The notes under the pieces are model-generated. The model worked only from the letters and a program-made list of their open reading frames with translations, had not been told where the DNA came from and made no database searches. A DNA stretch of 64,000 nucleotides from Euryodendron excelsum (lineage: Eukaryota; Streptophyta; Magnoliopsida; Ericales; Pentaphylacaceae), in the NCBI GenBank assembly GCA_033060915.1, contig CM065393.1:3502001-3566000 (forward strand), read 5' to 3'. Shown here piece by piece: positions 13,020 through 25,209 of the stretch. The translations under genes were made by a program, and so were the position numbers. Within the stretch, counting starts at the first letter, position 1. Every line of letters begins with the position of its first letter.

Positions 13020-13930
13020 CTTAAAGGTCACACATAGGGCTTTTTAGGCCAATATAGTAACCACAAAAGTCACACATAAGACTCTTTAAGCAAACATAGA
13101 AACCATAAAAGGTCACGCATAAGGCTCTTTAGGCCAACTCATAGCACTACCTTACCCCACTTAAAAGGTCTTTCTGGTCTGCAATCTCTCACTTCACTCC
13201 ACTTAAGAGGTCTTTTTAGTCTTGGGACATAGGGCTCTTTAGGCCAACTCATAGCATTACCTCACCCCACTTAAGAGGTCTTTCTGGTCTACAATCCCTC
13301 ACTTCACCCCACTTAAGAGGTCTTTCTGGTCTTGGGACATAGAGATCTTCAGGATAACATAATAACCGTAAAGGTCATGCATAAAGTTCCTTAGGCCAGT
13401 CATAAGAGCTAGGCTTAGTCATTAAGAGATACACTCAGTCATTAGCATCATAGAGTGCTTTAGGCCAATTATGAAAGTAAGGCTTAATCATAGTAAGCTC
13501 AGTCATTAAGAACTATGCTTAGTCATTAACATCATAGAGTGCTTTAGGCCAATTATGAGAGCAAGGGTTATTAAGAGTTAGGCTAAGTCATTAAGAGTTA
13601 CGCTCAGTCATTAACAATATAGAGTGTTTTAAGTCAATTATGAGAGTAAGACTCAATCATAGTAGGCTCAGTCATTAGCATCATAGAGTGCTTTAGGCCA
13701 ATTATAAGAGCAAGGCTCAATCATAGTAAGCTCAGTCATTAAGAGTTACGCTCAGTCATTAGCAACATAGAGTGCTTTAGGCCAATTATGAGAGTAATGC
13801 TCAATCATTCAGAGTTATGCTCAGTCATTAACATTATAAAGTGCTTTAGGACAATTATGAGAGTAAGGCTCAATCATGGTGGGTTCAGTCATTAAGAGCT
13901 ATGCTCAGTCATTAGTAACATAGAGTCTTA
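13020..13930. repeat. Tandem repeats inside the solo LTR (GGTC / TTTAGGCC family)
   Basis: Two related arrays. About 13020-13340 repeats units containing 'ggctctttaggcc' and 'cacttaagaggtcttt'. About 13390-13930 repeats roughly 100-120-bp units containing 'gagtgctttaggccaatta' and 'gctcagtcattaagag'. Copies are diverged and irregular in length. Confidence 0.75.
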
Positions 13931-15545
13931 AATCATAATATCATAAGAGAGAGATGCAACGTATCTTTTTCTTAATAAACCATAGCATAGCTTGTCATAA
14001 ACATTTGAATATATCTTGGTTCTTGTTCTAAAAGTATAAATGTGCTACAACTCGACATATGAGTTAGGCTCCATAGTAACCCTCTTAGGTCATGCATAGG
14101 CTCTTTAGGTCAAGGAAAGTCTCACAACATGTCCATAGTTTATTTCACGTCCCCTATCATAGGATTATCGGGCGAGTTTAATGTCTTGCCATGAAAAGAT
14201 CTCGAGTTGGCACCATAATTGAAAATCTTGCATCTTTTTCATGTAAACAGTCTAGTCCATGAGTTTTGATTCATAACATAAGTATAACTTGTATGCATTT
14301 AAAAGTATAACATTTAAAATTGAGCATAAATGTTAATGCATTGAAATCATATAGAAAATATTGCATGAAATGTAATTGGACTTAAAACATTTGAAAAGTA
14401 ATAGGGTTTTACTCATAACAGATCATTACTCACCTCGATTCTCTAGACTAGGCCTAAACAAGAGCGTTCCTATACATAGAGTACATAGAAGGATCAAACA
14501 AAAGACCCCGATGCAAAGCAATGACATAAAAGTTGAGGTTTGAAACATGAATCTCTGAATGCTGATTCATTCATTACATCTCATTCAATCAGGATAATGA
14601 GTCTACATTCTAGGTTAATTTCATTTGATAGATCATAGGTCGAAAACACATTCTGAATGAAGAAATTATGTCTAATGGAAAATGTACTAAACTTCTAGAA
14701 GATAATGTTACTAATAGAAATTTTGGGTCAACTTTAAACCTCAATATCTCACATTCTATAAGAAATTAGAGTACAAACTTTATATGGGTAAAAAGGTCTA
14801 TGAGTCTACTTTCTAATGCTTTAAACAATACATCAACCTAAGTTTTTTAGAGCAAGTTATGCTCATTTTACTAAAGAGTGTTAAAGTTATGACCTGGGAC
14901 TGCGCCCTCAGGTGCACTTGGGCGCGCTAGAGCGGGTTACCGACTAGATTACCCCGCTCTCAAGTTGGCTTGACCCTAATAGAGCGAGGTCTTGGCTAGA
15001 CACCCACGCCCTCAGGCACGCTACACCGCGCTCTAGTGCGGTAGCTAGGTTCCAGCTCGAACAAAAATGGGTTTTTCTCACCCAAACTCATCCAAATCTC
15101 TCCCAAACTTTTTCAATGCTTTTAGAGTTCAAAAATTGACCCAAGAAGATTATAATAACTCAGAATGAAGCTAAATAGACAAGCCAAACAAAGAGATCTA
15201 GGGTTTGAAATTCTAAATCCTAACATGTACAAAATTGGAGGTTTCCAAACCCTAACCCCAAATCCAACAATGTAAGCTATAAGCTCCCAAAATCTAACTA
15301 ATTGAGACTCAAATGAGTCACCAAAATGCAACAATACCCCTAGGTACACATACATATACACATACACATACACGACTATATATTTACAAGAGATAGAGTT
15401 CTTACCTTTCTCTCTCAAGTTTCCCAACTCCAACAATGGATTCCCAAACTTGGGTTGAAATTCTTCGACTCTCCTCTCTTCTCAATCTTCTCTTCCTTGG
15501 TCTTCTTCTTCTCTTGCTCTTTCTCTCTTCTCTCCTTCTCTACCG

Positions 15546-15550
<5 letters not shown>

Positions 15551-15575
<25 letters not shown>
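15551..15575. repeat. (GT)n microsatellite
   Basis: About twelve GT dinucleotides near the right end of the solo LTR. Confidence 0.95.
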
Positions 15576-15576
<1 letters not shown>

Positions 15577-15722
15577 ATGTCTAAAAGCCACCTGTGAAAA
15601 TTAATCTCTTGTGTCTCGCACGCAAGGCATATGCTACAACATGCATCACCATCGGTCATTTTGACCCAACGACATATTAAAATAATATAAAATTTAAAAA
15701 AGAGGTTCGGGATATTATAACA

Positions 15723-18690
15723 AACATGCTCTACCCCTCATACTTAAGTCTTCCAACCCGAAGCACAAATGGTAAAGACAAAATGTTAACAAAGCTTGTT
15801 ACATTGACCAAGAGGAGATTTCTGTAACTTGAACCTAATTTTTGTTTGAAAACAAACAAGTCTAACGACATGTTTAGATTTTGAATTTGTTAAAAAAATA
15901 AATAAAATAAAATTTTTTAAAAATAAATATGAAAATAGAAATTAGAATGATAATTTTACGTTTTCAAAAACTATTGTCTGTTCTCAAAAACCAAAAAACT
16001 GATAATTGGACGGAAAATTTGCTTGGTACACAGCATGAAAACGATTAGGTATCAAGTAGGTACCATATATTTATATATATTTTCTAACTTTAGTTTTGAA
16101 TCATTATTTAAACTACATATATTTTTTTATCCATCTATAAATTAATTACAATTTTTTGAATTTAGTTTCACCTTGAAGTTATTATATTAAAAAATTTTAT
16201 TTTAAATTTGATTAGTCAACCCAAAAGTCCAATCCCAAAGCCTGAGCTCCAGGCCGGAACCGAAGCCAAAAAAGTGTATATATTAAGCAATCTTTTTTTT
16301 CTCTTTGATTATAATCATTTCGGAGAATGATAAGTTCAATGTACTTTACGAGCACTCTACTAATAATGGTGAGATTAATTTATTTTTTAAAAAATATAAA
16401 CTGTGAAATTACCATTACAAAAGTTAGACTAAACTTAAACTAATACGCTACAGGAATGACCGTTTAACCCAAAAAGTTTGGTACTTACATTACCTCGTCT
16501 CTAATAGTGAAGGTTTGGAATACACAAAAACGGGTTACGGCAAAGTATAAAGAAGAAAATATAAGCCGAAATAGGTTTTTTACTAGATAGGGTTTAGGTT
16601 GCCCCGCCCCACCTGGATCCCGATTATATTAAGAATTTTTTTAATACTCCTATTATACTTTAATAATACAAAATATTTTAATATTACTTCTTATTTTTAA
16701 GATTTAGTCTAATTATTTCTCAATTTTATATTGTGTTATTATTTGTAGAATTTGCATTATTTTTATTTTTGGAGAATTTTTATTTTGCGGTTTTAAATGG
16801 ATTTAATCTATTTTTGTCCGTATCCTAATTAGCTTAAGTGGGATCAGGACAGAGTAGTGAAGTTCAACCTGTCATGGTCTGAGGTGAAGTGTGGAGTGAA
16901 AATTTAGTTTAACATGTATCAAACTTACCCATTGCCATCCCTAGTTTGGACTCTCCGGTCCTAGTTTCCAAACCGTTTTGAGTCCGGTTCGACCCAACAT
17001 TAGTGCTAGACTACTAGTCTAGAGTTCAAAAGTTGATCACTCCCGGCTCTGCCAGGTCTCTCTTTCCGTTTATAGATAGGTTGCATTTTATATATATTCT
17101 GTTGTATTATATTCACAATCTTGATATTGTCTCAGATTATCCGCTTAATTGCCATGTCCCTCTCTCTCCCGCTCTCTCTATATAGATGAATGGGTATATA
17201 TTTAAGTTTTGTGCAATATGTTTATATATAGTTTCATATATTGCATCATGATCTTGATATTGTCTCACTTTCTCTGCTTAATCGCTCTGTCCTATCATGT
17301 GTTTGTTTGTGTGTGCAATTAGAGAGACTAATTTTAGAGGTTTAGAAGAAATTGCAATTGCGGTGCTTAATTTGTTTGCTATTAAGTATTGAGTTCCATC
17401 TTCTTGGTTTTTTTTTTCTTTCTCTATTATACGGCTAGTAATTAATTTTTAAAATATTGTCTTTCATTTGTATTCATGAGCAATTTAAGAACGTTGATAA
17501 AGAAGTCAATGGAACCTTTTCATTTCATGATGTTTCAAGAAAATAAAAGGAAGAGGAAACTCTCTGTTGTTTTTATTGTAATGAGATGAGTATGAAGTCA
17601 TGGTTTTGTTCTGGCATGCTCAATTTCTTCTCCGGCAAACCGTAAATCTTGATAAACTAATGAAGTGATATGCCTAAGCACTCTAACTTGAAATTGAATT
17701 AATTGAAAGTGAAAATAGGCATCGCTAGGCTAGACTAAAAGGATTGTGTAGCGAATGATTGAGATTGAATTAAATTATAGCCTCCATGATAATGTGATTT
17801 CCAATACCTTGAGGATTCTGTTTTACCAGTTCATAGTCTTTAAGGCTGTTTCATACATTGGTTTTTTGGTAATTTTTGTAATTCTTCATTTGATATAATA
17901 GATTTTATAGGTGGTCTTCGTTATGGTAATAAATGACATTTACATTTATGTTTAGATTTTAGTTCCTCTGTATTTGAGACATTTAAATTAATATTTAAAT
18001 GTTAGTTTTTTTTTATTGGTTCATGCATATTGCCCTTCATTTTCTCTTGTTTTTTTTTTAATTTTTGGCGTGGTTTAAGAACAACTAACTAGGATTGAAG
18101 TTAAAGACAATGTATATGAAGCTACATAAGAACATTGATTAGGATCTACGTTTTGAATGAGTAAAATTAGGGTATGAGAAATTATCAAGCATATCAATGA
18201 ACAAGAAATCACCTAATGCAGCTATTTATTTCAATCCAAATTTTAGGAAAGAGATTTGTTTCTGAGGGTCAAAATTGTTGCCAAACACTTCCTATTTCAC
18301 CTCCATGACTTCAAAGTCGTAGACTTTTGAAGGCCTCCTTATAAATAGAAGCTTATATGAAGATTAATGACCTAATTAGATTATCCAAATGGAGATGATG
18401 AGGAGCAACTGTTTCATTATCAGCATTTCACGTGATGCAAAAGCTCTGTACCGCTCACCACAGGAGCTCGCAGCTTACTTCAGCTTTTGGTTGGCCCATC
18501 AGATCCCAAATCCCAACAAAATTACAAGATATTTGAATGTATTTTATTTAATAGTTTATGATTTATATTTATATTTTTTTTTAAAATGTGTTTGGATGAG
18601 TGACTTAAAAAATAAATTATATCTAATTACGTTTTTTAAAAAAAATTATTTTTAAAACTAACTTATAAATCAGTCGGTCAAATACCCTCA
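15723..18690. other. AT-rich intergenic DNA, nothing recognised
   Basis: About 3 kb with scattered homopolymers and CT runs. Fragments such as 'gccccgccccacctggatcccg' (about 16600-16621) look like old repeat debris. No open frame shows recognisable protein. Confidence 0.5.
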
Positions 18691-18869
18691 ATGTCTAACC
18701 TGCAGTCCTCTCTCTCTCTCCCTCTCAACCCCCACCCCACAACACGTCTTTTCTCATTGCCTGAATCGACTCTTAGTCAGAGGCCTTCGGTCCTGGACAG
18801 AAGTTCCTTTTCTTACGCGTGGGATTCCTACTCTTCAAAGGCTCTTTCAAAGGGAAACAATATGCCCAG
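18691..18869 (+). CDS. Candidate first exon of an unrecognised, possibly plastid-targeted protein
   Basis: An ATG at 18691 opens about 60 codons rich in Ser, Pro, Leu and Arg with few acidic residues, a composition typical of chloroplast transit peptides. It ends at a plausible donor CCCAG|GTTCGT. No continuation exon was recognised before the retrotransposon nest begins near 19985, so if real the gene may be truncated or its next exons far away. The call rests on composition and one splice site only. Confidence 0.25.
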
Positions 18870-19984
18870 GTTCGTATTCAATCTTTTACAAGTTTCATGT
18901 GCACCTAAATCCTTAACCCTTTATTCTAGTATCCAAGATTTCACCAAACATTATTGATGATTGGAGCCTCTAGTTATGTTTTATCTTAGTCCTCCTGCAT
19001 GATCCTGGTAATTCTTTTGTCAAAGAGGAAGCTGTGTTTCATTACTTCTATTGCTTATGGTTTCTCGCCATCATTTACCTTATGCATACCTGGGTCAGCG
19101 GTTTGAGTTAAAGCAATCATCCATTCCAGAAACAAACTTTGAAATTTTTAGAAGTGTCATTGAATAGACTTGTGCAAATTATCCTTGCATCTTATTTTTC
19201 TTGGGTAAGTGGAATGTTTGCCATTGGTAGTATTTAATACTACAAAACTAGGATTGAAGTTACCTTCACAGAATTTTTCTCTTTTGTCCACTATTGACCG
19301 TAGCGGTAATGGCCCATTTGTTTTCCAAGAGCTCAGACTTCTGGGAATTCTCAACTCACAAGAATTTAAACTTGAGTTTGAACTCCCATGGGCCAAAAAA
19401 TTATTGGTTATATGACCATGGGAAGTAAGTTATAAAGAAGTGTTTAATTTCACTGATTTTAATCATAATGAGAATCAATCCAAGCATGGACACATACACG
19501 ATATGGACACGCTGACACGGTAATTTTTAAAACATGCAGGATACAGTAAAATTATACAGTTTATATAATTTTATATATCCTACGTATGAATATTTTACTC
19601 TAACAAACACCTATACGGATACGAACACAGATACGAACACGGAAAATGACAAAAAAATATTATTTTTTATTTTTCATGAAGAAGAAGAAGAAGAAGAAAA
19701 AGCTTACCTGTTGAGATGGTCCGGTGCTGTGATCGCTACTTCTGTCTTTTCTCTCTTCACAATTGCCCCTCTTTCCAGTAATGACCGCTCCAACATTAGG
19801 AGTGATTTGATTTGGTATTTTGTATCTATATATTGTGTGTTGAAGACATGAAATTTATAAAATTGACCCCATTTTGAACTTTCAATAATTACAATCTAAC
19901 ACCTGTCATGTCTTAAATGTGTCCCCATCGTGTCCCGGACGTGTCCACTGCTTAAAAAAATAATTAAAAAATTGAAAAAAAATT
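18870..19984. other. Unrecognised intergenic DNA left of the retrotransposon nest
   Basis: No gene supported. Contains a (GAA)n run near 19680-19697 and, at about 19482-19953, a segment with GGACAC-rich inverted ends (see separate entry). The junction with truncated integrase sequence of the chromovirus is at about 19985. Confidence 0.5.
19482..19953. repeat. Possible small element with GGACAC-rich inverted termini
   Basis: The left end 'aagcatggacac' and right end 'gtgtccactgctt' are imperfect inverted complements, with further GGACAC/GTGTCC words inside each end. About 470 bp, no transposase, no target duplication recognised. Could also be chance repetition of a simple word. Confidence 0.35.
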
Positions 19985-21234
19985 GCAATGCTGTACCTAT
20001 AACTTGCTAAAGACTCAACCAAAATCTCAAAGTGAACTTTGAATCCTTGTCCGAAACTACAGATACTGACATTCCATGCAGTTTGACAATCTCATTCACG
20101 TACAACTTAGCATATTTATCCAGCGTATAAGTAATCTTTATCGAAAGAAAATAAGCTAACTTGGTCAATCTATCTACAATAACCCATACAAAATCATGTC
20201 CACTAGGAGTTTTCGATAGTCCAACAACAAAATTTATAGTGATATGCTTCCATTTCCATAGAGAGATCGAGAGAGGCTACAACAAACCCGCCGGTTTTTT
20301 ATGCTCAGCTTTCACTTGTTGGCAAATTAAACATTTTGCCAGGAATTCAGCAATATCCTTCTTCATCCCTAGGCACTAATATATCTCTCAAAGATCTCTA
20401 TACATCTTGGTACTCCCCGGATGCATAGCATATTATGAGTGATGTGCCTCTTTTAAAATTTCATTTTTCATAGTTGAATGATTAGGTACACAAAAACGAT
20501 TTTCTAACATCAAAGTACCATAATCAAGAATAGGGAAATCAATGCTCACATTCTCTATCACCTCTTGTCTTATCTTTGTCAACTACTCATCTTGCATTTG
20601 AAGTTCTCGGATTCAATCAAGCAATATGGGCTCACTCGAAAATAAGCTAACATGACACCCATACCTTTTTGTTCAAACTCCACTCTCAAAGAAGTCACTT
20701 TCGCATATAATTTCGCCCAATGACATCGCATGCAAGGCAATCTACTTGATGACTTCCAACTCAAAGCATCAACCACTACATTGGCTCTTCCCGAATGGTA
20801 ATGAATCACACATTCGTAATCTTTGATTAGTTCTATCCATCTCCGTTGTATTGCATTCAAGTCTCGTTGAATGACTAGATACTTTAAGTTTTGGTGATTT
20901 GTATAAATTTCACAAGATTTTCTGTACAAATAATGCCTCCATATCTTCAATGCGAATACTACCACTGACAACTCTAAATCATGAATAGGATAGTTCCTTT
21001 CATGTGTCTTTAACTGTCTCAACCCATAAGCGATTGCCCTTCCTCGCTGCATTAGCACACACCCCAATCCTTGATGCGAAGCATCACTATACACTACAAA
21101 GTCTCCCATCCTGTAAGGAAGTGTTAATATCGGTGCTGAAGTCAGTTTGATCTTCAACTCCTTGAAACTACCTCACAATCAACTATCCATTCAAATGCCA
21201 CATTTTTGCGAATCAACTGTGTTAAAGGAACGGT
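19985..21234 (-). pseudogene. Chromovirus pol, RNase H and partial integrase
   Basis: Continues the reverse transcriptase broken at 42422. RNase H is recognisable between about 21157 and 20750 (VVYSDASHQGLGCVLMQ, ERNYPIHDLELSVVVFALK, IYTNHQNLKYL, RRWIELIKDY). Further left the integrase is decayed by stops but readable at 20260-19985: SGHDFVWVIVDRLTK, KLYVNEIVKLHG and VVSDKDSKF. The first catalytic Asp position (usually ITMDFV) reads ITINFV. Homology ends near 19985, so the third catalytic residue, C-terminal integrase and chromodomain are gone. One 1-nt-type break lies near 21170 between the insertion joint and RNase H. Confidence 0.85.
21230..21234. repeat. Target-site duplication of the Tat element, left copy (ACGGT)
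   Basis: ACGGT directly before the left LTR matches ACGAT (42422-42426) after the right LTR at four of five bases. Removing one copy joins the chromovirus reverse transcriptase reading frame. Confidence 0.7.
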
Positions 21235-21836
21235 TGTAGGTGGGATTTTTCGGGAAGGCTAGGCCGAACACTCAAGCCAATGTTAATGAGTCCAAATTCA
21301 CTGCAAGAAAGAGAAGTTAGAATGGGTCGACCCTTGTTGGGCCGATCACACTCTTATGACTAAGTTAGCAAGCTTAATCAAGAGTAGAATGAATAAATGT
21401 TGTATATACTTGGAGTTAATTATCCATAACTGGCTCTTGAGGTCTTTCGTATTTATAGTGTGATCGATGGAGTATTTTGCTTATGGTCTACCAGCAGGTC
21501 ATCATGGCCTATTGGGTCGGCATCATCATTGGTCGCCGACTGACCGCATGTAGGGTTTGTCTTACCATCACTGAAGAATCTGGTTAATTGGACGTGTAGG
21601 TCAACGTCGCATGGGGAGCCGCTAGTGCATTTAATGCGGGTCAACTCAGCATTTAATGCTCTGAGACCACTAGCGGTTTGGGCTTGCCTTTCACGGTTTG
21701 GGCCAAGGTTGGCAAAGGTCGCCAGCTTGGGCCGAACAGTTCTTTAGTACTAGATTTAGGCCGCCTAGCAGTCCAACTTCGACTTGCGTCAATTAGGCCT
21801 GACCTGATGGATTGGGCCGCGCGTATTTACCCCACA
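21235..21836 (-). repeat. Tat element 3' LTR (left copy)
   Basis: Begins TGTAGGTGGG and ends TTTACCCCACA on the + strand, and aligns along its length to 41830-42421. A TATAAATA box lies at 21450-21457 on the minus strand. A polypurine tract adjoins its right edge. Confidence 0.9.
21450..21457 (-). promoter_or_regulatory. TATA box in the Tat 3' LTR
   Basis: TATAAATA on the minus strand, conserved at the matching place in the 5' LTR (42045-42052), in the orientation needed to transcribe gag-pol. Confidence 0.6.
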
Positions 21837-21853
21837 ATTGCCCCCCAGCCTTT
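21837..21853 (-). other. Polypurine tract of the Tat element
   Basis: On the minus strand a G-rich run (GGCTGGGGGGCAAT) directly precedes the 3' LTR. This is where plus-strand DNA synthesis would start. Confidence 0.65.
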
Positions 21854-22205
21854 GCGTCATTTTGAATTATCAAACGGCCAAGGGTTGCAACGGGTAATAA
21901 TGCACCCTTTCAAGTGTGAGACAGTTTCTTCAGTTACCTGGCCACGCGGACGGCAGGGATTAAAAGCTCTTTTGACGGTTCGATGGAGCGACATGATTGC
22001 TGTCGTTTTCCCATGCACGAACCAATGGTTTAGATATATATAAAAGGAGGATGCCTTTTCTAGTGAAAGGAACTTTGTTTTTCTTCATCTCCCTATCTAG
22101 CGTGTGCGTTGCCAGTTTCGACTTCCACCACTGTAAGTCTTTCTTAGCCCACATATCTTTTGCTTTTCTCTTTGTTTTCGTTCTTGTCCTTGACGGCTGT
22201 CCCCT

Positions 22206-24494
22206 GATGGCATCCTGTCTTAGGAAAATGTTAGAGGGTTCCGCAGGCATTACCACTTTTAGGTCTAGGTTTGAGATCCCAGACAAGATCGGCTTAGAGC
22301 TAGTCGATCCCAATGATCACCGTCTGGAGGAAACTGATAAGGGAGTACTGTTCCCAATCATTACCATTGTAAAAGGGAGCCTTAGGTTTCCCCTTCATCC
22401 CTTACTCTATAAGTTTATAGTAAAAAAGAAGATGTCGCCCTCCCAGTTGTCGTCAAATGTTTATAAGATCATCTTTTGCATGCTCGAAATTAATCGACGC
22501 CAAGGTATGAACCTAGGGCTCACCGAACTTGATTATTGTTATACGCTCTGTAAGGTCAAGGGGAGTTCCAAAGTGTATATGCGGGTTGTAGATTCATCCA
22601 GAGAGTTAGTAAAGTGTCTACCCTCCTTCAGGAAGGGCGTTGGCGACGTTAAGGTTTGGTAACTGGGCCCTAAGAGTTCAGTGACATTCTTGAGAGAGAA
22701 AGACCAGCCTTCTGATGCTCTAGAGTTCCCCTCAAAATAGGTTTGATGCCAACTTTTTATTTTGCGTGTCTGATTCATTTCTAATGTGTGTCTGAACTTG
22801 ATTGTGACATTTTGCAGAGAAGAAGAAGGGGTCAATAGTACAAAATTGGCTCCTTGATTACGCCGATTTGAACAAGGTTCTGGACTCTCGTGGTGAAGGT
22901 AGACTAAGGCACGTTGCTCGAACCGCCCATATACTACTCAACTACCCTCTCCGATATTCAACTTTTACGACTGACACGGGGATCCCACAGAGCATCATTG
23001 CGAGTTTGGCCAAGGAAGACGCTGAGGGAGACTTCGAAGATATTCCGGTTGGCGTTACTGTCGAAAGGGTCCGTGCCCCCACTGGAGTGACAATTGCAGT
23101 TGCTCCTCCGTCAGAGCCTGTCGCCAAAGAACTGCGTGAAGCTCGCTTAAGGTCGAACAGCTCGACCTTGAGTTCGTCACCACTTACGATCCCAGACCGC
23201 CGAGTTAGAGTCTCAACCAGAACATAAGAGTCCACCCCATCCTTAGACAAGGAAGACATAATGAGTTTGAAGGAGAGGATGTTTGCTGCAGTGGGTAAGC
23301 CACTAAAGACGGCTGCCACGTCCTCTTCTGACCCTCCTTCCGCCAATCTGGAGACTGCCCCGTCGGTCGAAGCCATCCCTATTTAACAAAAGCCGGTGAA
23401 CCGGTAACAAAAGAAAAAGGCACCTAAGGTTGCCGCACTGCCTCCGGCACCTAAGAAACCAAGGGTCGGCGCTAAAAAAGGCGCGGTGGAGGAAGTCGGC
23501 GAGGTTGTTACCATTACGCCGGATATTTTAGGCCAACCTCTGACAACGGCAGATTCGATGATCGACTAGGCCGAGGTTGCTTTCGACGTCATGAAGAGTG
23601 TTCTTCAGAGAAAGGATATCTCCAAGTTGGGAGCGGCATGCGACACAACCGTCTTCATGGGGGCCTTCTATGATTCTCTGCTAGTAAGTCGACATTGACC
23701 TTCAGTTTGTTTAAAGATTTCGCCCACATTTGTTTTAACGCAAACTTTTGCTTTTTGTTGTAGGGTTTCCTGAATTCACTGGAGGTGATGAGCCGCTACC
23801 AGAAACTTGCCGAGGAGCACCACCACCTTATAAAAGAACACGGTTGTTTAAAGAAGGAGTGGATCGATGCGAACAAAGATCGAATCACCTTCAAGAAACA
23901 GACTGAACAGGCGTCTGCCGAGCTTAAGATGGCGCAAGCAGACTATGAAAAGAGAGATAGGGAGGTCACCGATCTCCAAAAGAAATTCGATGTGCAGTCT
24001 GTCGATCTATATAAAGCAAAATCGAAGATCGAGGCACTCAAGCCGAAGTGACTAAGCTGAAGGCAGATGAAGAGGCCATAATGATGAAGGGTGAAGAAAG
24101 GGCGGCCAGCAACCTGGCCATTGAGATGACGGATCTTCAATGTGTCATCTCTCGATAGGGCTGCAACGACGCCCTTCTTGTTGCTGGGGTGGATAAGTCC
24201 TCTGATGTCTAGCATTTGTGCCCTGTTTACTTTGACACTACTAAGGACGGTGTTGTCGACCCAAAGAAGGTGATAGCCAACGTCGAGTATCAAAGAAAGC
24301 TCGCTTTGGAGGCTGCTGCTGAAAAGGAGAAGGCTGTTGTTGAGAAGGAGAAGGCTACTGTTGAATCGTCCAAGGTTGCAGAAGAGACCGTAGGTAGTTC
24401 GGTAGGGAAATCTGTGCGCCGGAGGAGAAGTCGGCAGAGTGATTGTAGTGTTTTTCCTTTTTGGATCTTTTGTAATCAACCTTCCTATTTGTAA
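22206..24494 (+). pseudogene. Antisense accessory ORF of the Tat element ('putative gypsy type transposon' domain plus coiled coil)
   Basis: The ORF runs opposite to gag-pol. From ATG 22206 the protein shows IPDKIGLELVDPNDH, GSLRFPLHPLLYKFI, SPSQLSSNVYKIIFCMLEI and YTLCKVKGSSKVY, the pattern of the plant 'putative gypsy type transposon' family (Pfam PF04195 by memory). It is followed by a Pro/Lys-rich linker (23390-23480) and a long heptad-like, Glu/Lys-rich region (23790-24420). Likely introns: about 22740-22817 (GTTTGA...TTGCAG) and 23681-23763 (GTAAGT...TTGTAG). Stops at 22662, 23383, 23567, 24158 and 24210 and frame changes near 23225 and 24050 break it. Similar antisense ORFs at this position are known in Retand/RIRE2-type elements. 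Their function is unknown to me. Confidence 0.75.
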
Positions 24495-24614
24495 TGAAAG
24501 TCTTGTTCTGCCTTCATCTTAATATTACTTTCTCTTGGTAAATGTTTAAACGGCTGTTTGGCTTTGTTTGGTTGCTGAAATTCATTTCACCTTAAGTTTG
24601 TATGACTCGTATAT

Positions 24615-25103
24615 CTTTACTGGCCGACCTATCCAATTCGGATAGGACCAAGTTTTTACACTTAATTTTTGTGGCCTTCTTTGGCCAACCTGTCCAACTT
24701 GTACAGGACCAAGTTTTTACACTTGGTTTTTTATGACATTCTTTGGCCGACCTATCCAACTTGGATAGGACCAAGTTTTTACACTTAGTTTTTGTAGCCT
24801 TCTTTGGCTGACCTGTCCAACTTGGATAGGACCAAGTTTTTACACTTGGTTTTTGTGGCCTTCTTTGGCCGACCTGTCCAACTTGGATAGGACCAAGTTT
24901 TTACACTTGGTTTTTGTGGCCTTCTTTGGCCAACCTGTCCAACTTGGATAGGACCAAGTTTTTACACTTGGTTTTTATGGCCTTCTTTGGCCGACCTGTC
25001 CAACTTGGACAAGACCAAGTTTTTACACTTGATTTTTTGTGGCCTTTTTTGGTCGACCTATCCAACTTGGACAGGACCAAATTTTTACACTTGGTTTTTG
25101 TTT
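24615..25103. repeat. 61-bp tandem repeat array in the Tat 3' region, about 8 copies
   Basis: Units begin near 24620, 24682, 24743, 24804, 24864, 24925, 24985 and 25045. Each carries the inverted-repeat core CTATCCAACTTGGATAG (or CTGTCCAACTTGGACAG-type variants), then GGACCAAGTTTTTACACTTGG. Some copies have compensating changes in both arms (TATCC/GGATA and TGTCC/GGACA). The array sits between the antisense ORF and the integrase stop codon, so it would be transcribed in the 3' UTRs of both. Confidence 0.9.
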
Positions 25104-25209
25104 AGTCCTACAGTGCCTTGAGTAGATTTGTTTGAACAACTTCATTTTCTATTGATCTCATAAAAGCTTTACACACTTGTTGAGTTGTTACATCATATGG
25201 GATCATGCA

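Larger units (their letters stand above)
11937..15722 (-). mobile_element. Probable solo LTR of a Ty3/Gypsy (Tekay/Del-like) element, 3.8 kb
   Basis: The unit runs from TGTCACACTCCG to GGGATATTATAACA. On the minus strand this reads TGTTATAATATCCCGAACC...GGAGTGTGACA, the usual terminal pattern of Tekay/Del-type LTRs. It contains a long tandem-repeat block (13.0-13.9 kb), a GC-rich patch with repeated 'gcgccctc/gcgctctag' words (about 14890-15060) and pyrimidine-rich sequence near the right end. No primer-binding site, polypurine tract or coding sequence lies beside it, hence 'solo'. A 5-bp target duplication is not evident (TACGC versus AACAT), so exact ends and the solo status are inference. 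Confidence 0.6.

Noticed and set aside
21678..22043. 121-codon + strand open frame crossing the Tat LTR edge
   Set aside because: It spans the LTR/polypurine junction and shows no protein similarity. The real antisense gene is better started at 22206.
24615..25103. Regularly spaced repeats resembling a CRISPR array
   Set aside because: The units are continuous tandem repeats without unique spacers, lie inside a plant retrotransposon and have diverged copies.
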